A stretch of DNA of 5,409 nucleotides from Acidimicrobiia bacterium (GCA_013694495.1 JACDCH010000307.1:1-5409); one strand, 5' to 3'. Shown: positions 1-5,409, numbered from the stretch's first letter. Notes: generated from the sequence alone by a model not told the origin. A program made the numbers and translations.

Positions 1-1272
1 GAGGGCGCCGTCCTGCGGGTCGACGGCCACGGCGACGGCGGCCGCCACCGCGGCGACCCCGAGGCTGACGACCAGGACGGCCGGCAGGTGCCGGATGTGG
101 ACCCACCCGGGAGCCACCGGCACCGAGTCGCGCAGCGACGGGTGATCGAGCTCCTGGCCCAACGGCTCGGCTGCGTCGAGGCCGGCCAAGAAGAGGGCGA
201 GGCCGACCACGATGAGCAGCGGGGTGGTGCCGTCCCACGCCCCCCGGGCCGCGAACCCGGCCACCGCGGCGAGCAGGCCGAGGCGGAGGACGCGGCCGAC
301 GGGCCAGCGCAGGAGCGACCGGACGTCGCGCACGAACACCGGCAGGCGGTGGCGGGGCAGCGGCAGCGGGAGCCAGGGCCGGCTGCGGGGCCGCTCCTGG
401 GACAGCTGGCGGCGCAGGACGACGACGGTGCGGACGTCCTGGAGCGTGGCCGCGAACCGGAGCTGGCCCACGAGGCGTGAGCGCCGCTCGAGGCGCTCGA
501 TCGACACGCCGCCGATCACCATGATCCCGCCGATCGCAGCCGCCGCGGCCAGCGCGATGGTCGCGGCGTCGACGGCCTCGAACCGCAACGGCCACAGGGC
601 GATCCCGCCCACGAGGCGGCCGGGGGCGCGCCAGGCGCCCTCGGTCACGACGTCGCCGATGCACCACCCGACGAGGACGAGGCTCACCGCATTCGTGAGC
701 CACACCGGCAGGCGCAGCCCGGCCGCGAGCAGGGCGGCGCCGTGGGCCAGCACGACGGCGACGAGCACGGCCAGGCCGGCTGAGGCGGCCCACGCCGCCC
801 CGTTGCCGGGGAGCCGGCGGTCGGCGAGGACCCCGCCGACGACGCCGACGACCCCGCCGCCGAACGCCAGGAACCGGAGCTGGTGGAGCGCCGGCCCCCG
901 CAGCGACGTGGTGCGGTCGACGGGCGAGAGCAGCACATGGCGGACGTCGGCCCGGTCGAGCGCCAGGGGCCCGCCCCGCGAGCCCGAGCGCAGCCCCATG
1001 GCGAGAAGGACGGCGACCCCCGCACCGATCCACCGAGGCCCGGCGGCGACGACCCCTGTCGTGTCGGTGACCGGCGTGTCGCCGATCGCGCTCGACCCGG
1101 CGAGGATCGCGGCGCCGGCGAGGATGGCGGTCAGGTAGGCGGAGTAGAGGGCGTCGACCCAGTGGACCTCGGCCAGGCGTTGGCGCCGCCGGTAGCGCCG
1201 CCAGTCGGCGAGCGACCCCTCGAGGTCGGCGTCCGGGTCGCCGACCCGGCCTGCTCCGGTCGCCGACGCCAC
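1..1272 (-). CDS. Multi-pass membrane protein, putative ABC-2-type exporter permease (partial, C-terminus outside window)
   Basis: An uninterrupted reading frame of 424 codons starts at a GTG (1272-1270) and reaches the window edge without a stop, so it is the 5' part of a longer gene. The first ~40 residues are charged and cytoplasmic-looking (DWRRYRRRQRLAEVHW). Hydrophobic segments follow at about residues 42-63, 80-95, 131-150, 158-186, 190-209, 233-256, 328-343, 350-366 and 395-417, with a basic cytoplasmic stretch around 257-327. Residues ~101-120 read GPLALDRADVRHVLLSPVDR. A Gly-Pro-Leu, Asp-Val and Pro-Val-x-Arg arrangement like this is, from memory, typical of actinobacterial ABC-exporter-type permeases, whose ATPase partner would be encoded separately; none is visible here. 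No other start in this frame lies between the GTG and the preceding stop codon region, and there is no clear Shine-Dalgarno sequence. Only 34 bases separate it from the epimerase gene upstream, so co-transcription is likely. The membrane nature is clear; the exporter assignment and substrate are inference. Confidence 0.72.
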   Translation of the reverse strand, partial: MASATGAGRVGDPDADLEGSLADWRRYRRRQRLAEVHWVDALYSAYLTAILAGAAILAGSSAIGDTPVTDTTGVVAAGPRWIGAGVAVLLAMGLRSGSRGGPLALDRADVRHVLLSPVDRTTSLRGPALHQLRFLAFGGGVVGVVGGVLADRRLPGNGAAWAASAGLAVLVAVVLAHGAALLAAGLRLPVWLTNAVSLVLVGWCIGDVVTEGAWRAPGRLVGGIALWPLRFEAVDAATIALAAAAAIGGIMVIGGVSIERLERRSRLVGQLRFAATLQDVRTVVVLRRQLSQERPRSRPWLPLPLPRHRLPVFVRDVRSLLRWPVGRVLRLGLLAAVAGFAARGAWDGTTPLLIVVGLALFLAGLDAAEPLGQELDHPSLRDSVPVAPGWVHIRHLPAVLVVSLGVAAVAAAVAVAVDPQDGAL

Positions 1273-1306
1273 GCGGCGGACGCTACGACGACGGCGGCGG
1301 AGGCAC

Positions 1307-1729
1307 CTACTCCTGGACGAGCTCGATCAGCGTGCCGAAGCTGCCCTTCGGGTGCACGAACGCAACCGTCGTGCCCCGGCTCCCGGGACGAGGGGCGGCG
1401 TCGATGGGGGTGGCGCCGGCGGCCACCATCGCCTCGAGCGCGGCGGCGCAGTCGTCGACCCGGTAGCCGATGTGGTGGAGTCCCTCGCCCCGCTTCTCGA
1501 TCGACTTCGCGATCGGGGAGTCGGGCCGGGTGGCCGCGGTGAGCTGGATGTAGGAGTCGGCCACCTTGATGAGGGCCTCCTCGACGCCGTCGCTGTCGAC
1601 GACCTCACGATGGTGGACCTCGGCTCCGAACGCCTCCCGGTAGTAGGCGATGGCGGCCTCGAGGTCACGCACGGCGATGGCGATGTGATCGATCTCGGTC
1701 AGCAGCACGGCCGGGGAGCGTACGGTCAT
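1307..1729 (-). CDS. mce: Methylmalonyl-CoA/ethylmalonyl-CoA epimerase (vicinal oxygen chelate fold)
   Basis: A 140-residue protein of normal family length. It inverts the C2 stereocentre of methylmalonyl-CoA and, in ethylmalonyl-CoA pathway organisms, of ethylmalonyl-CoA, supplying the isomer used by B12-dependent mutases; it acts in the cytoplasm. Two beta-alpha-beta-beta-beta modules are recognisable, at residues ~12-65 and ~82-138. The metal ligands expected from the Propionibacterium enzyme are all present: His15 (DHIAIAV), Gln62 (YIQL), His86 (GLHHIGYRV) and Glu136 (LIELVQ). The second catalytic acid aligns with Glu51. The closing HPKGSFGTLIEL motif (126-137) is diagnostic of this family rather than of generic glyoxalases. 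The ATG at 1729 overlaps the TGA of the preceding membrane-protein gene (ATGA), which suggests translational coupling. A longer in-frame extension to 2290 is open, but it lacks family similarity and runs over the upstream gene. Ethylmalonyl-CoA as a substrate is inferred from the nearby ccr. Confidence 0.93.
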   Translation of the reverse strand: MTVRSPAVLLTEIDHIAIAVRDLEAAIAYYREAFGAEVHHREVVDSDGVEEALIKVADSYIQLTAATRPDSPIAKSIEKRGEGLHHIGYRVDDCAAALEAMVAAGATPIDAAPRPGSRGTTVAFVHPKGSFGTLIELVQE

Positions 1730-2238
1730 CCGCCGACCGCCGACGACCCCGCCAGCAGGAGCACGACGACACCGTGGAGGCCGACGCCCCACGGCGCCCA
1801 GCGCCGCCCCACGGTCAGGGCCGACGCCAGCCGCCACTCGAACACCGCGACCGCGGCGCCCAAGGTGCTGAGGATCCCCGTCAGCCACACCGAGTCCTCC
1901 CACGAGAAGGCGTCGGTGACCGGCTCCTGGTAATGGAAGGCAACGATCAGGCACCCGTAGGCGCCAGGGAACAGGGCCAGCCCGCCGGCGACGGCGCACG
2001 CAGCGGACCCCAGCGCCCGCCAGCCCTCGTGACCCGGCCGCGGTGGCGCCGGCTGCGAGTCGGCCCAGCGCCGGCAGGCCCACAGGCCCAGGACGACCGC
2101 GCCGATGAGCGAGGCGCCGAGCAGCAGGGCGACGGGGACCGACTTCGACGTCGACACGGCCTCCTGCTCCTCGCAGCCGGTGGCGGCAACGACGAGCAGG
2201 CCGAGCGGGAGGAGGCGGCGGCGGAGGTTCGGGGTCAT
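1726..2238 (-). CDS. Small membrane protein with possible lipoprotein signal, unknown function
   Basis: A 170-residue protein that I do not recognise. The N-terminus has a basic n-region (RRR at 6-8), a hydrophobic core (LLPLGLLVVAATG) and Cys22. The ATGC preceding and including Cys22 is only a fair lipobox, because Ala stands where Leu is usual at -3. Hydrophobic segments follow at about 34-56, 74-101, 117-137 and 149-169, separated by a Pro/Arg-rich loop (~60-71) and an acidic aromatic loop (~102-116, HYQEPVTDAFSWEDS). A lipid-anchored Cys ahead of four membrane spans is unusual; the first segment could instead be an ordinary signal anchor or transmembrane helix. The start at 2238 is the only ATG giving this N-terminal signal; the ribosome-binding site is weak (CGGGG just upstream). 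The TGA stop overlaps the epimerase ATG by four bases, so the two are co-translated. That it is a real gene is supported by the overlap, the signal and the hydrophobic pattern. The function is unknown. Confidence 0.75.
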   Translation of the reverse strand: MTPNLRRRLLPLGLLVVAATGCEEQEAVSTSKSVPVALLLGASLIGAVVLGLWACRRWADSQPAPPRPGHEGWRALGSAACAVAGGLALFPGAYGCLIVAFHYQEPVTDAFSWEDSVWLTGILSTLGAAVAVFEWRLASALTVGRRWAPWGVGLHGVVVLLLAGSSAVGG

Positions 2239-2291
2239 GCCCCGACGGTCGCGCCGGGCCCGACCGCCGACGACCGGGGAGGCCCCCCAAA

Positions 2292-2306
2292 CCGCCCTGG
2301 GGGCGG
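2292..2306 (-). terminator. Candidate intrinsic terminator hairpin downstream of ccr
   Basis: Read on the minus strand, CCGCCC-CCA-GGGCGG forms a six-base-pair stem with a three-base loop, followed by TTTGG. The T-run is only three bases, and the hairpin lies about 180 bases past the ccr stop and 53 bases before the next gene's start. It could terminate ccr transcription, or be a chance fold in very G/C-rich DNA. Confidence 0.3.
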
Positions 2307-2311
2307 GCCCT

Positions 2312-2324
2312 GGGGTCAGGCCCC
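2312..2324. repeat. Short inverted repeat GGGG-TCAGG-CCCC
   Basis: A four-base-pair G/C stem around a five-base TCAGG centre, sitting at the start of the TCAGG repeat series. Similar GGGGTCAG-type palindromes are, from memory, common dispersed extragenic elements in bacteria. One copy cannot establish that here. Confidence 0.35.
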
Positions 2325-2354
2325 GGCGTCAGGCTCTGGGCTCAGGACGTGCGT
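2316..2354. repeat. Three TCAGG-headed units with exact 13-base period
   Basis: TCAGG occurs at 2316, 2329 and 2342, exactly 13 bases apart. The first two 13-base units (TCAGGCCCCGGCG and TCAGGCTCTGGGC) agree at 9 of 13 positions. The third keeps only the head. It is a short degenerate tandem repeat of unknown role in the non-coding spacer. Confidence 0.5.
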
Positions 2355-2417
2355 CGGAAGAACCGCGCCGCAACGGAGCAGCCGGGTCGCGCCGAGGCAC
2401 GTGTCGACCGGAACAGC

Positions 2418-2480
2418 CCGAGCGCAGCGAGGGTCCATCGAACTCGAGCGAACGGAGTGAGGCGCAGCCGAACGAGTGAG
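2418..2480 (-). repeat. Intergenic repeat-like block, copy A, just after the ccr stop
   Basis: Reading with ccr transcription, the block contains CACTCG, CACTCCGTTCGCTCGAGTT, then CCCTCGCTGCGCTCGG. The same order of words, with changes, follows the thiolase stop at 5225-5275 in the same orientation relative to the gene. GAGCG/GCGAG words recur inside it (on the plus strand GAGCGCAGCGAGG, GAGCGAACGGAGTGAG and GAACGAGTGAG). It begins within about ten bases of the ccr stop. It may be a dispersed extragenic element or a transcript 3'-end element. Confidence 0.45.
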
Positions 2481-2488
2481 CTCGAACC

Positions 2489-3832
2489 TCAGGCGCCGTG
2501 GCGGCGGAAGAGCGTGATCTTGTCCTCGCCGACCTTGTCGCGGAACGCCGGGTCGTCGATGCCCTGGCCCTCCCCGGGCGCCAGGCAGAGCACGCCGATC
2601 TTGCCCTCGTGGAGGTTCTTGTGGACGCTGAACGCCGCCTCGCCGACATCGGTGAGCGGGTGCACGGCCGAGAGGATCGGCTGGATCATGCCCTTGCTGA
2701 TCAGCCGGTTGGCCTCCCACGCCTCCTTGTAGTTGGCGAAGTGGCTCGACCTGATCGACTTCAGCTTCATCCAGAGGTGGCGGTTGTCGTACTCGATCAT
2801 GTAGCCGGACGTCGCTGCGCAGGTGACCACCGTGCCGCCCCGGGCGGCCACGAAGACCGACGCGCCCATCGTTTGACGGCCGGGGTGCTCGAACACGATG
2901 TGCGGGTCCTCGCCCACGAGCCCGCGGATGTCCTTGCCCAGCCGGCGCCACTCCTTCTCGTCCTGGGTGGTGCCGTCGTCGCCCCAGAACTTGTAGCCCG
3001 CCGCCCTGCGGTCGATGACCGCCTCGCACCCGAGCTCGTGGAGCAGGTCGACCTTCTCGGGCGACGACACGACGCCGACGGGGATGCCGCCGCCGTTGAG
3101 CACGTACTGCACGGCGTAGCCGCCGAGGCCGCCGCTGGCGCCCCAGATGAACACGACGTCGCCCTGCTTCATGACCGCGCCGTTGGGCGACACGAGCATG
3201 CGGTAGGAGGTCGAGTTGCACAGCGCGTTGCAGGCCGCTTCCTCCCAGCTGAGGTGCTCGGGCTTCGGCATGAGCTGGTTCGCCTTCACGACGCTCAGGT
3301 CGGCGAGGCCGCCGAAGTTCGACTCGAAGCCCCAGATGCGCTGGTTGCTGGCCAGCATCGAGTCGTCGTGGGCGGACGGGTCCTGGTCGTCGACGTAGTT
3401 GCAGTGGACGACGACGCGGTCGCCGGGCTTCCAGTTGCGCACGGCCGACCCGACCCGCAGCACGACGCCGGCGGCGTCGGAGCCGACGACGTGGTGGGGC
3501 AGCGCGTGGCGGGCCCCCCACTGGGACTCCTTGCCGAGGCGCTCGAGGAAGCCGAACGTGGACAGCGGCTCGAAGATCGACGTCCACACCGTGTTGAAGT
3601 TGATGGCCGATGCCATGACGGCGATGAAGGCCTCGTCGGGAGCCAGCTCGGGGGTGGCCACCTCGTCGACGTGGAGCGACTTGCGGGGGTCCTTGTCGGC
3701 CGATTCGAGCCCCTCGAACATGTTCTGCTCGTCGCGCAGCACGAAGGCGCCGCGGTAGGACTCGGGGATCGGGATGGCGGCGATGTCCTCGCCTGACGCG
3801 CCGGACTGGATGGCCTCGAGGAACACCTGCAT
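2489..3832 (-). CDS. ccr: Crotonyl-CoA carboxylase/reductase
   Basis: A 447-residue, full-length member of the medium-chain dehydrogenase/reductase superfamily. It catalyses the NADPH-dependent reductive carboxylation of crotonyl-CoA with CO2 to (2S)-ethylmalonyl-CoA, the signature step of the ethylmalonyl-CoA pathway, in the cytoplasm. The N-terminal helix and the IPESYRGAFV segment (~21-31) are typical. The GroES-like catalytic domain spans roughly 50-215. The Rossmann NADPH site is at 230-240 (WGASGGLGGYA). The four residues reported to hold CO2 in the Kitasatospora enzyme (Asn81, Phe170, Glu171, His365, numbering recalled) all have counterparts one position lower: Asn80 (INFNTVW), Phe169-Glu170 (WGFESNFGG) and His364 (SSHFANY). 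It should therefore carboxylate and not merely reduce. The start at 3832 is supported by family length; an in-frame TGA lies six codons upstream, and no strong Shine-Dalgarno sequence is seen. The gene is divergent from the thiolase. Confidence 0.97.
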   Translation of the reverse strand: MQVFLEAIQSGASGEDIAAIPIPESYRGAFVLRDEQNMFEGLESADKDPRKSLHVDEVATPELAPDEAFIAVMASAINFNTVWTSIFEPLSTFGFLERLGKESQWGARHALPHHVVGSDAAGVVLRVGSAVRNWKPGDRVVVHCNYVDDQDPSAHDDSMLASNQRIWGFESNFGGLADLSVVKANQLMPKPEHLSWEEAACNALCNSTSYRMLVSPNGAVMKQGDVVFIWGASGGLGGYAVQYVLNGGGIPVGVVSSPEKVDLLHELGCEAVIDRRAAGYKFWGDDGTTQDEKEWRRLGKDIRGLVGEDPHIVFEHPGRQTMGASVFVAARGGTVVTCAATSGYMIEYDNRHLWMKLKSIRSSHFANYKEAWEANRLISKGMIQPILSAVHPLTDVGEAAFSVHKNLHEGKIGVLCLAPGEGQGIDDPAFRDKVGEDKITLFRRHGA

Positions 3833-4032
3833 GGCCCGGGACGCTACTCACGGCCCGCTCCCCGGGCCCACGGCCGGCGGTCGGCATCGCCAGGGGCTCG
3901 CCGGACCCGGGCGTACCCCCGCAGCGTGGGACGACGGTCACGACCACGGCGGGCGCCGTCGCCGTGTGGCGGTTCCCGGTTACCCCTCGGTAGCTTCCGG
4001 ACACCGTTTTCCGACTACCAGGGGGTGGCCAG
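3833..4032. promoter_or_regulatory. Divergent promoter region between ccr and the thiolase gene
   Basis: Two hundred bases separate the start codons of two oppositely transcribed pathway genes, so both promoters must lie here, and shared control is plausible. The part nearest the thiolase (about 3970-4020) is noticeably richer in A/T than its surroundings and is the likeliest promoter location; I cannot name -35/-10 boxes with confidence. A short inverted repeat GGTC-AC-GACC lies at 3936-3945, near the middle. CCCGGG occurs three times (3835, 3861, 3906), which may be chance at this base composition. The ccr side has no clear ribosome-binding site. Confidence 0.5.
4020..4025 (+). promoter_or_regulatory. 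Ribosome-binding site of the thiolase gene
   Basis: AGGGGG, one mismatch from AGGAGG, lies seven bases before the ATG at 4033. An in-frame TAG occurs further upstream with no other start codon between, which fixes this start. Confidence 0.6.
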
Positions 4033-5214
4033 ATGGCCGGTTCCGTGATCCTCGCCGGGGCCCGCACGCCGATCGGCAAGCTGTCCGGCGCGCTCGCCGG
4101 CTTCTCGGCCGCCGAGCTCGGTGGGTTCGCCATCAAGGCCGCGCTCGAGCGGGCCGGCATCAAGGGTGAGGACGTCGACTACGTCTTCATGGGCCAGGTG
4201 CTCCAGGCCGGGGCCGGGCAGATCGCCGCCCGCCAGGCCGCCAACCACGCCGGCATCCCGATGACCGTGCCGGCCACCACCGTCAACAAGGTGTGCCTGT
4301 CGGGCCTCAACGCGATCTACCTGGCCGACCAGATGATCCAGAGCGGCGATGCGGACATCGTGGTCGCCGGCGGCATGGAGTCGATGACCCAGGCCCCGCA
4401 CCTCCTGCCCAACAGCCGGGCCGGCTTCAAGTTCGGCGACGTGTCGCTCATCGACTCGCTGAGCTACGACGGCCTCTTCTGCGCCTTCGACAAGGTGGCC
4501 ATGGGCGGTGCCACGGAGAAGTACGCCGCCTCGGCCGGCCTCGAGCGCGCCCCGCAGGACGCCCTCGCCGCGGCGTCGCACGAGCGGGCCGCCCGAGCCA
4601 TCAAGGACGGCCTGTTCGCCGACGAGATCGTCCCGGTCGAGATCCCGCAGCGTCGGGGCGACCCGATCGTGTTCGACACCGACGAGGGCGTCCGGGGCGA
4701 CACCACCGCCGAGTCGCTGGGCAGCCTCCGCCCGGCGTTCGACAAGGCCGGCAACATCACCGCCGGCAACGCCTCGCAGATCTCCGACGGCGGCGCCGCC
4801 GTCATCGTCGTGTCCAAGGCCGTGGCCGAGCGCCTCGGCGCCACGCCGCTGGGCGAGATCGTCGGCTACGGCCAGGTCGCTGGGCCCGACCCGTCGCTGC
4901 TCACCCAGCCGTCCCGGGCCATCAAGGCAGCCCTCGACAAGGCCGGCAAGTCGGTCTCCGACGTGTCGCTGTTCGAGCTCAACGAGGCGTTCGCTGCCGT
5001 CGGGCTGGCCTCGATGGACGACCTCGGGATCAGCGACGACGTCGTCAACGTCAATGGCGGGGCCATCGCCCTCGGCCACCCCGTCGGCATGAGCGGCACC
5101 CGGGTCGCCCTCACGATCCTGCACGAGCTGCGGCGTCGCGGCGGCGGCCTCGGCGCCGCCGCCCTTTGCGGTGGCGGCGGCCAGGGCGACGCCATCCTCC
5201 TCCAGGTCGGCTGA
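4033..5214 (+). CDS. Acetyl-CoA acetyltransferase (acetoacetyl-CoA thiolase), FadA4 type
   Basis: A 393-residue, full-length thiolase. It condenses two acetyl-CoA to acetoacetyl-CoA (or cleaves the reverse way), the entry step of the ethylmalonyl-CoA pathway and of polyhydroxybutyrate synthesis, in the cytoplasm. The catalytic set is complete: the nucleophile Cys88 (NKVCLSG), Asn317 of NEAF (317-320), His349 of GHP (348-350) and the proton-shuttling Cys379 (LCGGGGQGD). Ser248 in NASQISDGG matches the conserved active-site serine region. The loop that reads HMG in the Zoogloea enzyme is AMG here (156-158), and the His motif is GHPVGMSG. Both features resemble, from memory, the mycobacterial FadA4 group, so they are not defects. 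ATG 4033 has a good ribosome-binding site. It is divergent from ccr and followed by non-coding DNA. Substrate chain length is inferred from family resemblance and context; a broader beta-ketothiolase role is possible. Confidence 0.95.
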   Translation: MAGSVILAGARTPIGKLSGALAGFSAAELGGFAIKAALERAGIKGEDVDYVFMGQVLQAGAGQIAARQAANHAGIPMTVPATTVNKVCLSGLNAIYLADQMIQSGDADIVVAGGMESMTQAPHLLPNSRAGFKFGDVSLIDSLSYDGLFCAFDKVAMGGATEKYAASAGLERAPQDALAAASHERAARAIKDGLFADEIVPVEIPQRRGDPIVFDTDEGVRGDTTAESLGSLRPAFDKAGNITAGNASQISDGGAAVIVVSKAVAERLGATPLGEIVGYGQVAGPDPSLLTQPSRAIKAALDKAGKSVSDVSLFELNEAFAAVGLASMDDLGISDDVVNVNGGAIALGHPVGMSGTRVALTILHELRRRGGGLGAAALCGGGGQGDAILLQVG

Positions 5215-5224
5215 GTCCTCGCCG

Positions 5225-5275
5225 TCACTCGCTTCGCTCCGTTCCGGCGAGTTTCGTAGCCCTCGCTCTGCTCGG
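5225..5275 (+). repeat. Intergenic repeat-like block, copy B, just after the thiolase stop
   Basis: It contains CACTCGCTTCGCTCCGTTC, then GAGTTTCGTAG, then CCCTCGCTCTGCTCGG. The order and spelling parallel copy A after ccr (CACTCCGTTCGCTC, GAGTTCGATGGA, CCCTCGCTGCGCTCGG). It starts about ten bases past the stop codon and has the same orientation relative to its gene as copy A. Confidence 0.45.
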
Positions 5276-5319
5276 TCGATTGCGGTGCTCGGCCGACTTC
5301 GTCGCCCTGCGGCCGATGC

Positions 5320-5338
5320 CTGGGGGCTCCGCCCCCGG
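5320..5338 (+). terminator. Candidate transcription terminator hairpin after the thiolase gene
   Basis: GGGGGC-TCC-GCCCCC forms a perfect six-base-pair stem with a three-base loop, extended by a T-G wobble and a C-G pair to eight. There is no T-run after it, which is common for terminators in very G/C-rich actinobacteria. It lies about 105 bases past the stop codon. Confidence 0.5.
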
Positions 5339-5366
5339 ACCACCAGCGCCTCCGGCGGTCGACGGG

Positions 5367-5380
5367 CGCGTCGCGACGCG
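5367..5380. repeat. Perfect 14-base palindrome CGCGTCGCGACGCG
   Basis: The sequence equals its own reverse complement over 14 bases with no spacer. It could be a protein-binding operator for a gene beyond the right edge, or part of a hairpin cluster. The high G+C raises the chance of random occurrence. Confidence 0.4.
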
Positions 5381-5409
5381 GTTGTTCGCCGCAGGTCCTG
5401 AGCCTCAGG

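Larger units (their letters stand above)
2239..2488. other. Non-coding spacer between ccr and the small membrane-protein gene
   Basis: Roughly 250 bases with no credible gene. The open frames crossing it are shadows made of arginine, proline and alanine. It holds a repeat-like block next to ccr (2418-2480), a 13-base-period TCAGG repeat (2316-2354) and G/C-rich inverted repeats (2292-2324), each listed separately. Any promoter for the downstream membrane-protein/epimerase unit would have to lie here. I see no convincing -35/-10 pair. Confidence 0.6.
5215..5409. other. Non-coding tail after the thiolase gene
   Basis: No credible gene begins here before the window ends; the open frames are arginine/serine-rich shadows. 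It contains a repeat-like block (5225-5275), a strong hairpin (5320-5338) and a perfect palindrome (5367-5380), and it ends in the inverted repeat CCTGAG-C-CTCAGG (5397-5409). Confidence 0.6.

Noticed and set aside
212..1138. A 308-codon plus-strand open frame at the left
   Set aside because: Ser/Arg/Thr/Pro-rich shadow. The minus-strand frame over the same bases encodes a coherent multi-pass membrane protein.
1730..2290. N-terminal extension of the epimerase frame up to 2290
   Set aside because: Arg/Gly/Pro-rich with no epimerase-family similarity, and it overlaps the better membrane-protein frame; the epimerase is full length from 1729.
2498..3796. A 432-codon open frame on the plus strand opposite ccr
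   Set aside because: Low-complexity composition rich in His, Val, Ala, Asp and Arg, and exactly mirrors the ccr codon structure; a typical antisense shadow in G/C-rich DNA.
3835..3911. Three CCCGGG palindromes in the divergent spacer as regulator sites
   Set aside because: Six-base G/C palindromes are expected by chance at this base composition, and their spacing is irregular.
2316..4163. A 615-codon minus-strand open frame overlapping ccr
   Set aside because: Arginine/proline/glycine-rich out-of-frame reading of ccr continued into both spacers; no protein-like hydrophobic pattern.
4498..4506. Apparent loss of the thiolase HMG histidine (AMG instead) as a possible inactivating change
   Set aside because: The related actinobacterial FadA4 group, as recalled, also lacks His there, and Cys88, Asn317, His349 and Cys379 are intact.
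4015..5343. A 442-codon open frame on the minus strand opposite the thiolase
   Set aside because: Gly/Asp/Val/Glu-rich shadow of an unmistakable thiolase, with no recognisable domain.

Overview
This is a high-GC window, visibly around 70% G+C with strong G/C preference at third codon positions. The protein content points to an Actinomycetota genome. An uncultured or acidimicrobial-type lineage is my best guess, but it rests on recalled family resemblance and not on a search. No rRNA, tRNA, CRISPR array, transposase or phage gene is visible. The gene content looks like ordinary chromosomal central-carbon metabolism.

Layout: (1) From the left edge to 1272, on the minus strand, lies a multi-pass membrane protein of at least 424 residues whose C-terminus is outside the window. 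(2) At 1307-1729 (minus) is a methylmalonyl/ethylmalonyl-CoA epimerase. It overlaps by four bases (ATGA) with (3) a 170-residue small membrane protein with a possible lipoprotein signal, at 1726-2238 (minus). These three genes are tightly packed and probably form one transcription unit. (4) At 2239-2488 is a non-coding stretch with a 13-base-period TCAGG repeat, G/C-rich hairpins and a block that recurs at the right end of the window. (5) At 2489-3832 (minus) is crotonyl-CoA carboxylase/reductase (ccr). (6) At 3833-4032 is a 200-base divergent promoter region. (7) At 4033-5214 (plus) is an acetyl-CoA acetyltransferase of the actinobacterial FadA4 type. (8) At 5215-5409 is a non-coding tail with a repeat-like block, a strong hairpin and a perfect 14-base palindrome.

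How the genes fit together: the thiolase condenses two acetyl-CoA to acetoacetyl-CoA. After reduction and dehydration by enzymes not seen here, Ccr reductively carboxylates crotonyl-CoA to (2S)-ethylmalonyl-CoA, and the epimerase can invert ethylmalonyl-CoA and methylmalonyl-CoA for the B12-dependent mutases. This is part of the ethylmalonyl-CoA pathway for acetate assimilation, or a route to ethylmalonyl-CoA/methylmalonyl-CoA extender units. The dedicated markers that would decide (ethylmalonyl-CoA mutase, methylsuccinyl-CoA dehydrogenase, mesaconyl-CoA hydratase) are not in the window. The two membrane proteins flanking the epimerase have no evident link to this chemistry.

I found no convincing previously undescribed system. 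The points most worth a second look are the repeat-like block found just after the stop codons of both ccr and the thiolase, the unusual small membrane protein coupled to the epimerase, and the large membrane gene that runs off the left edge.
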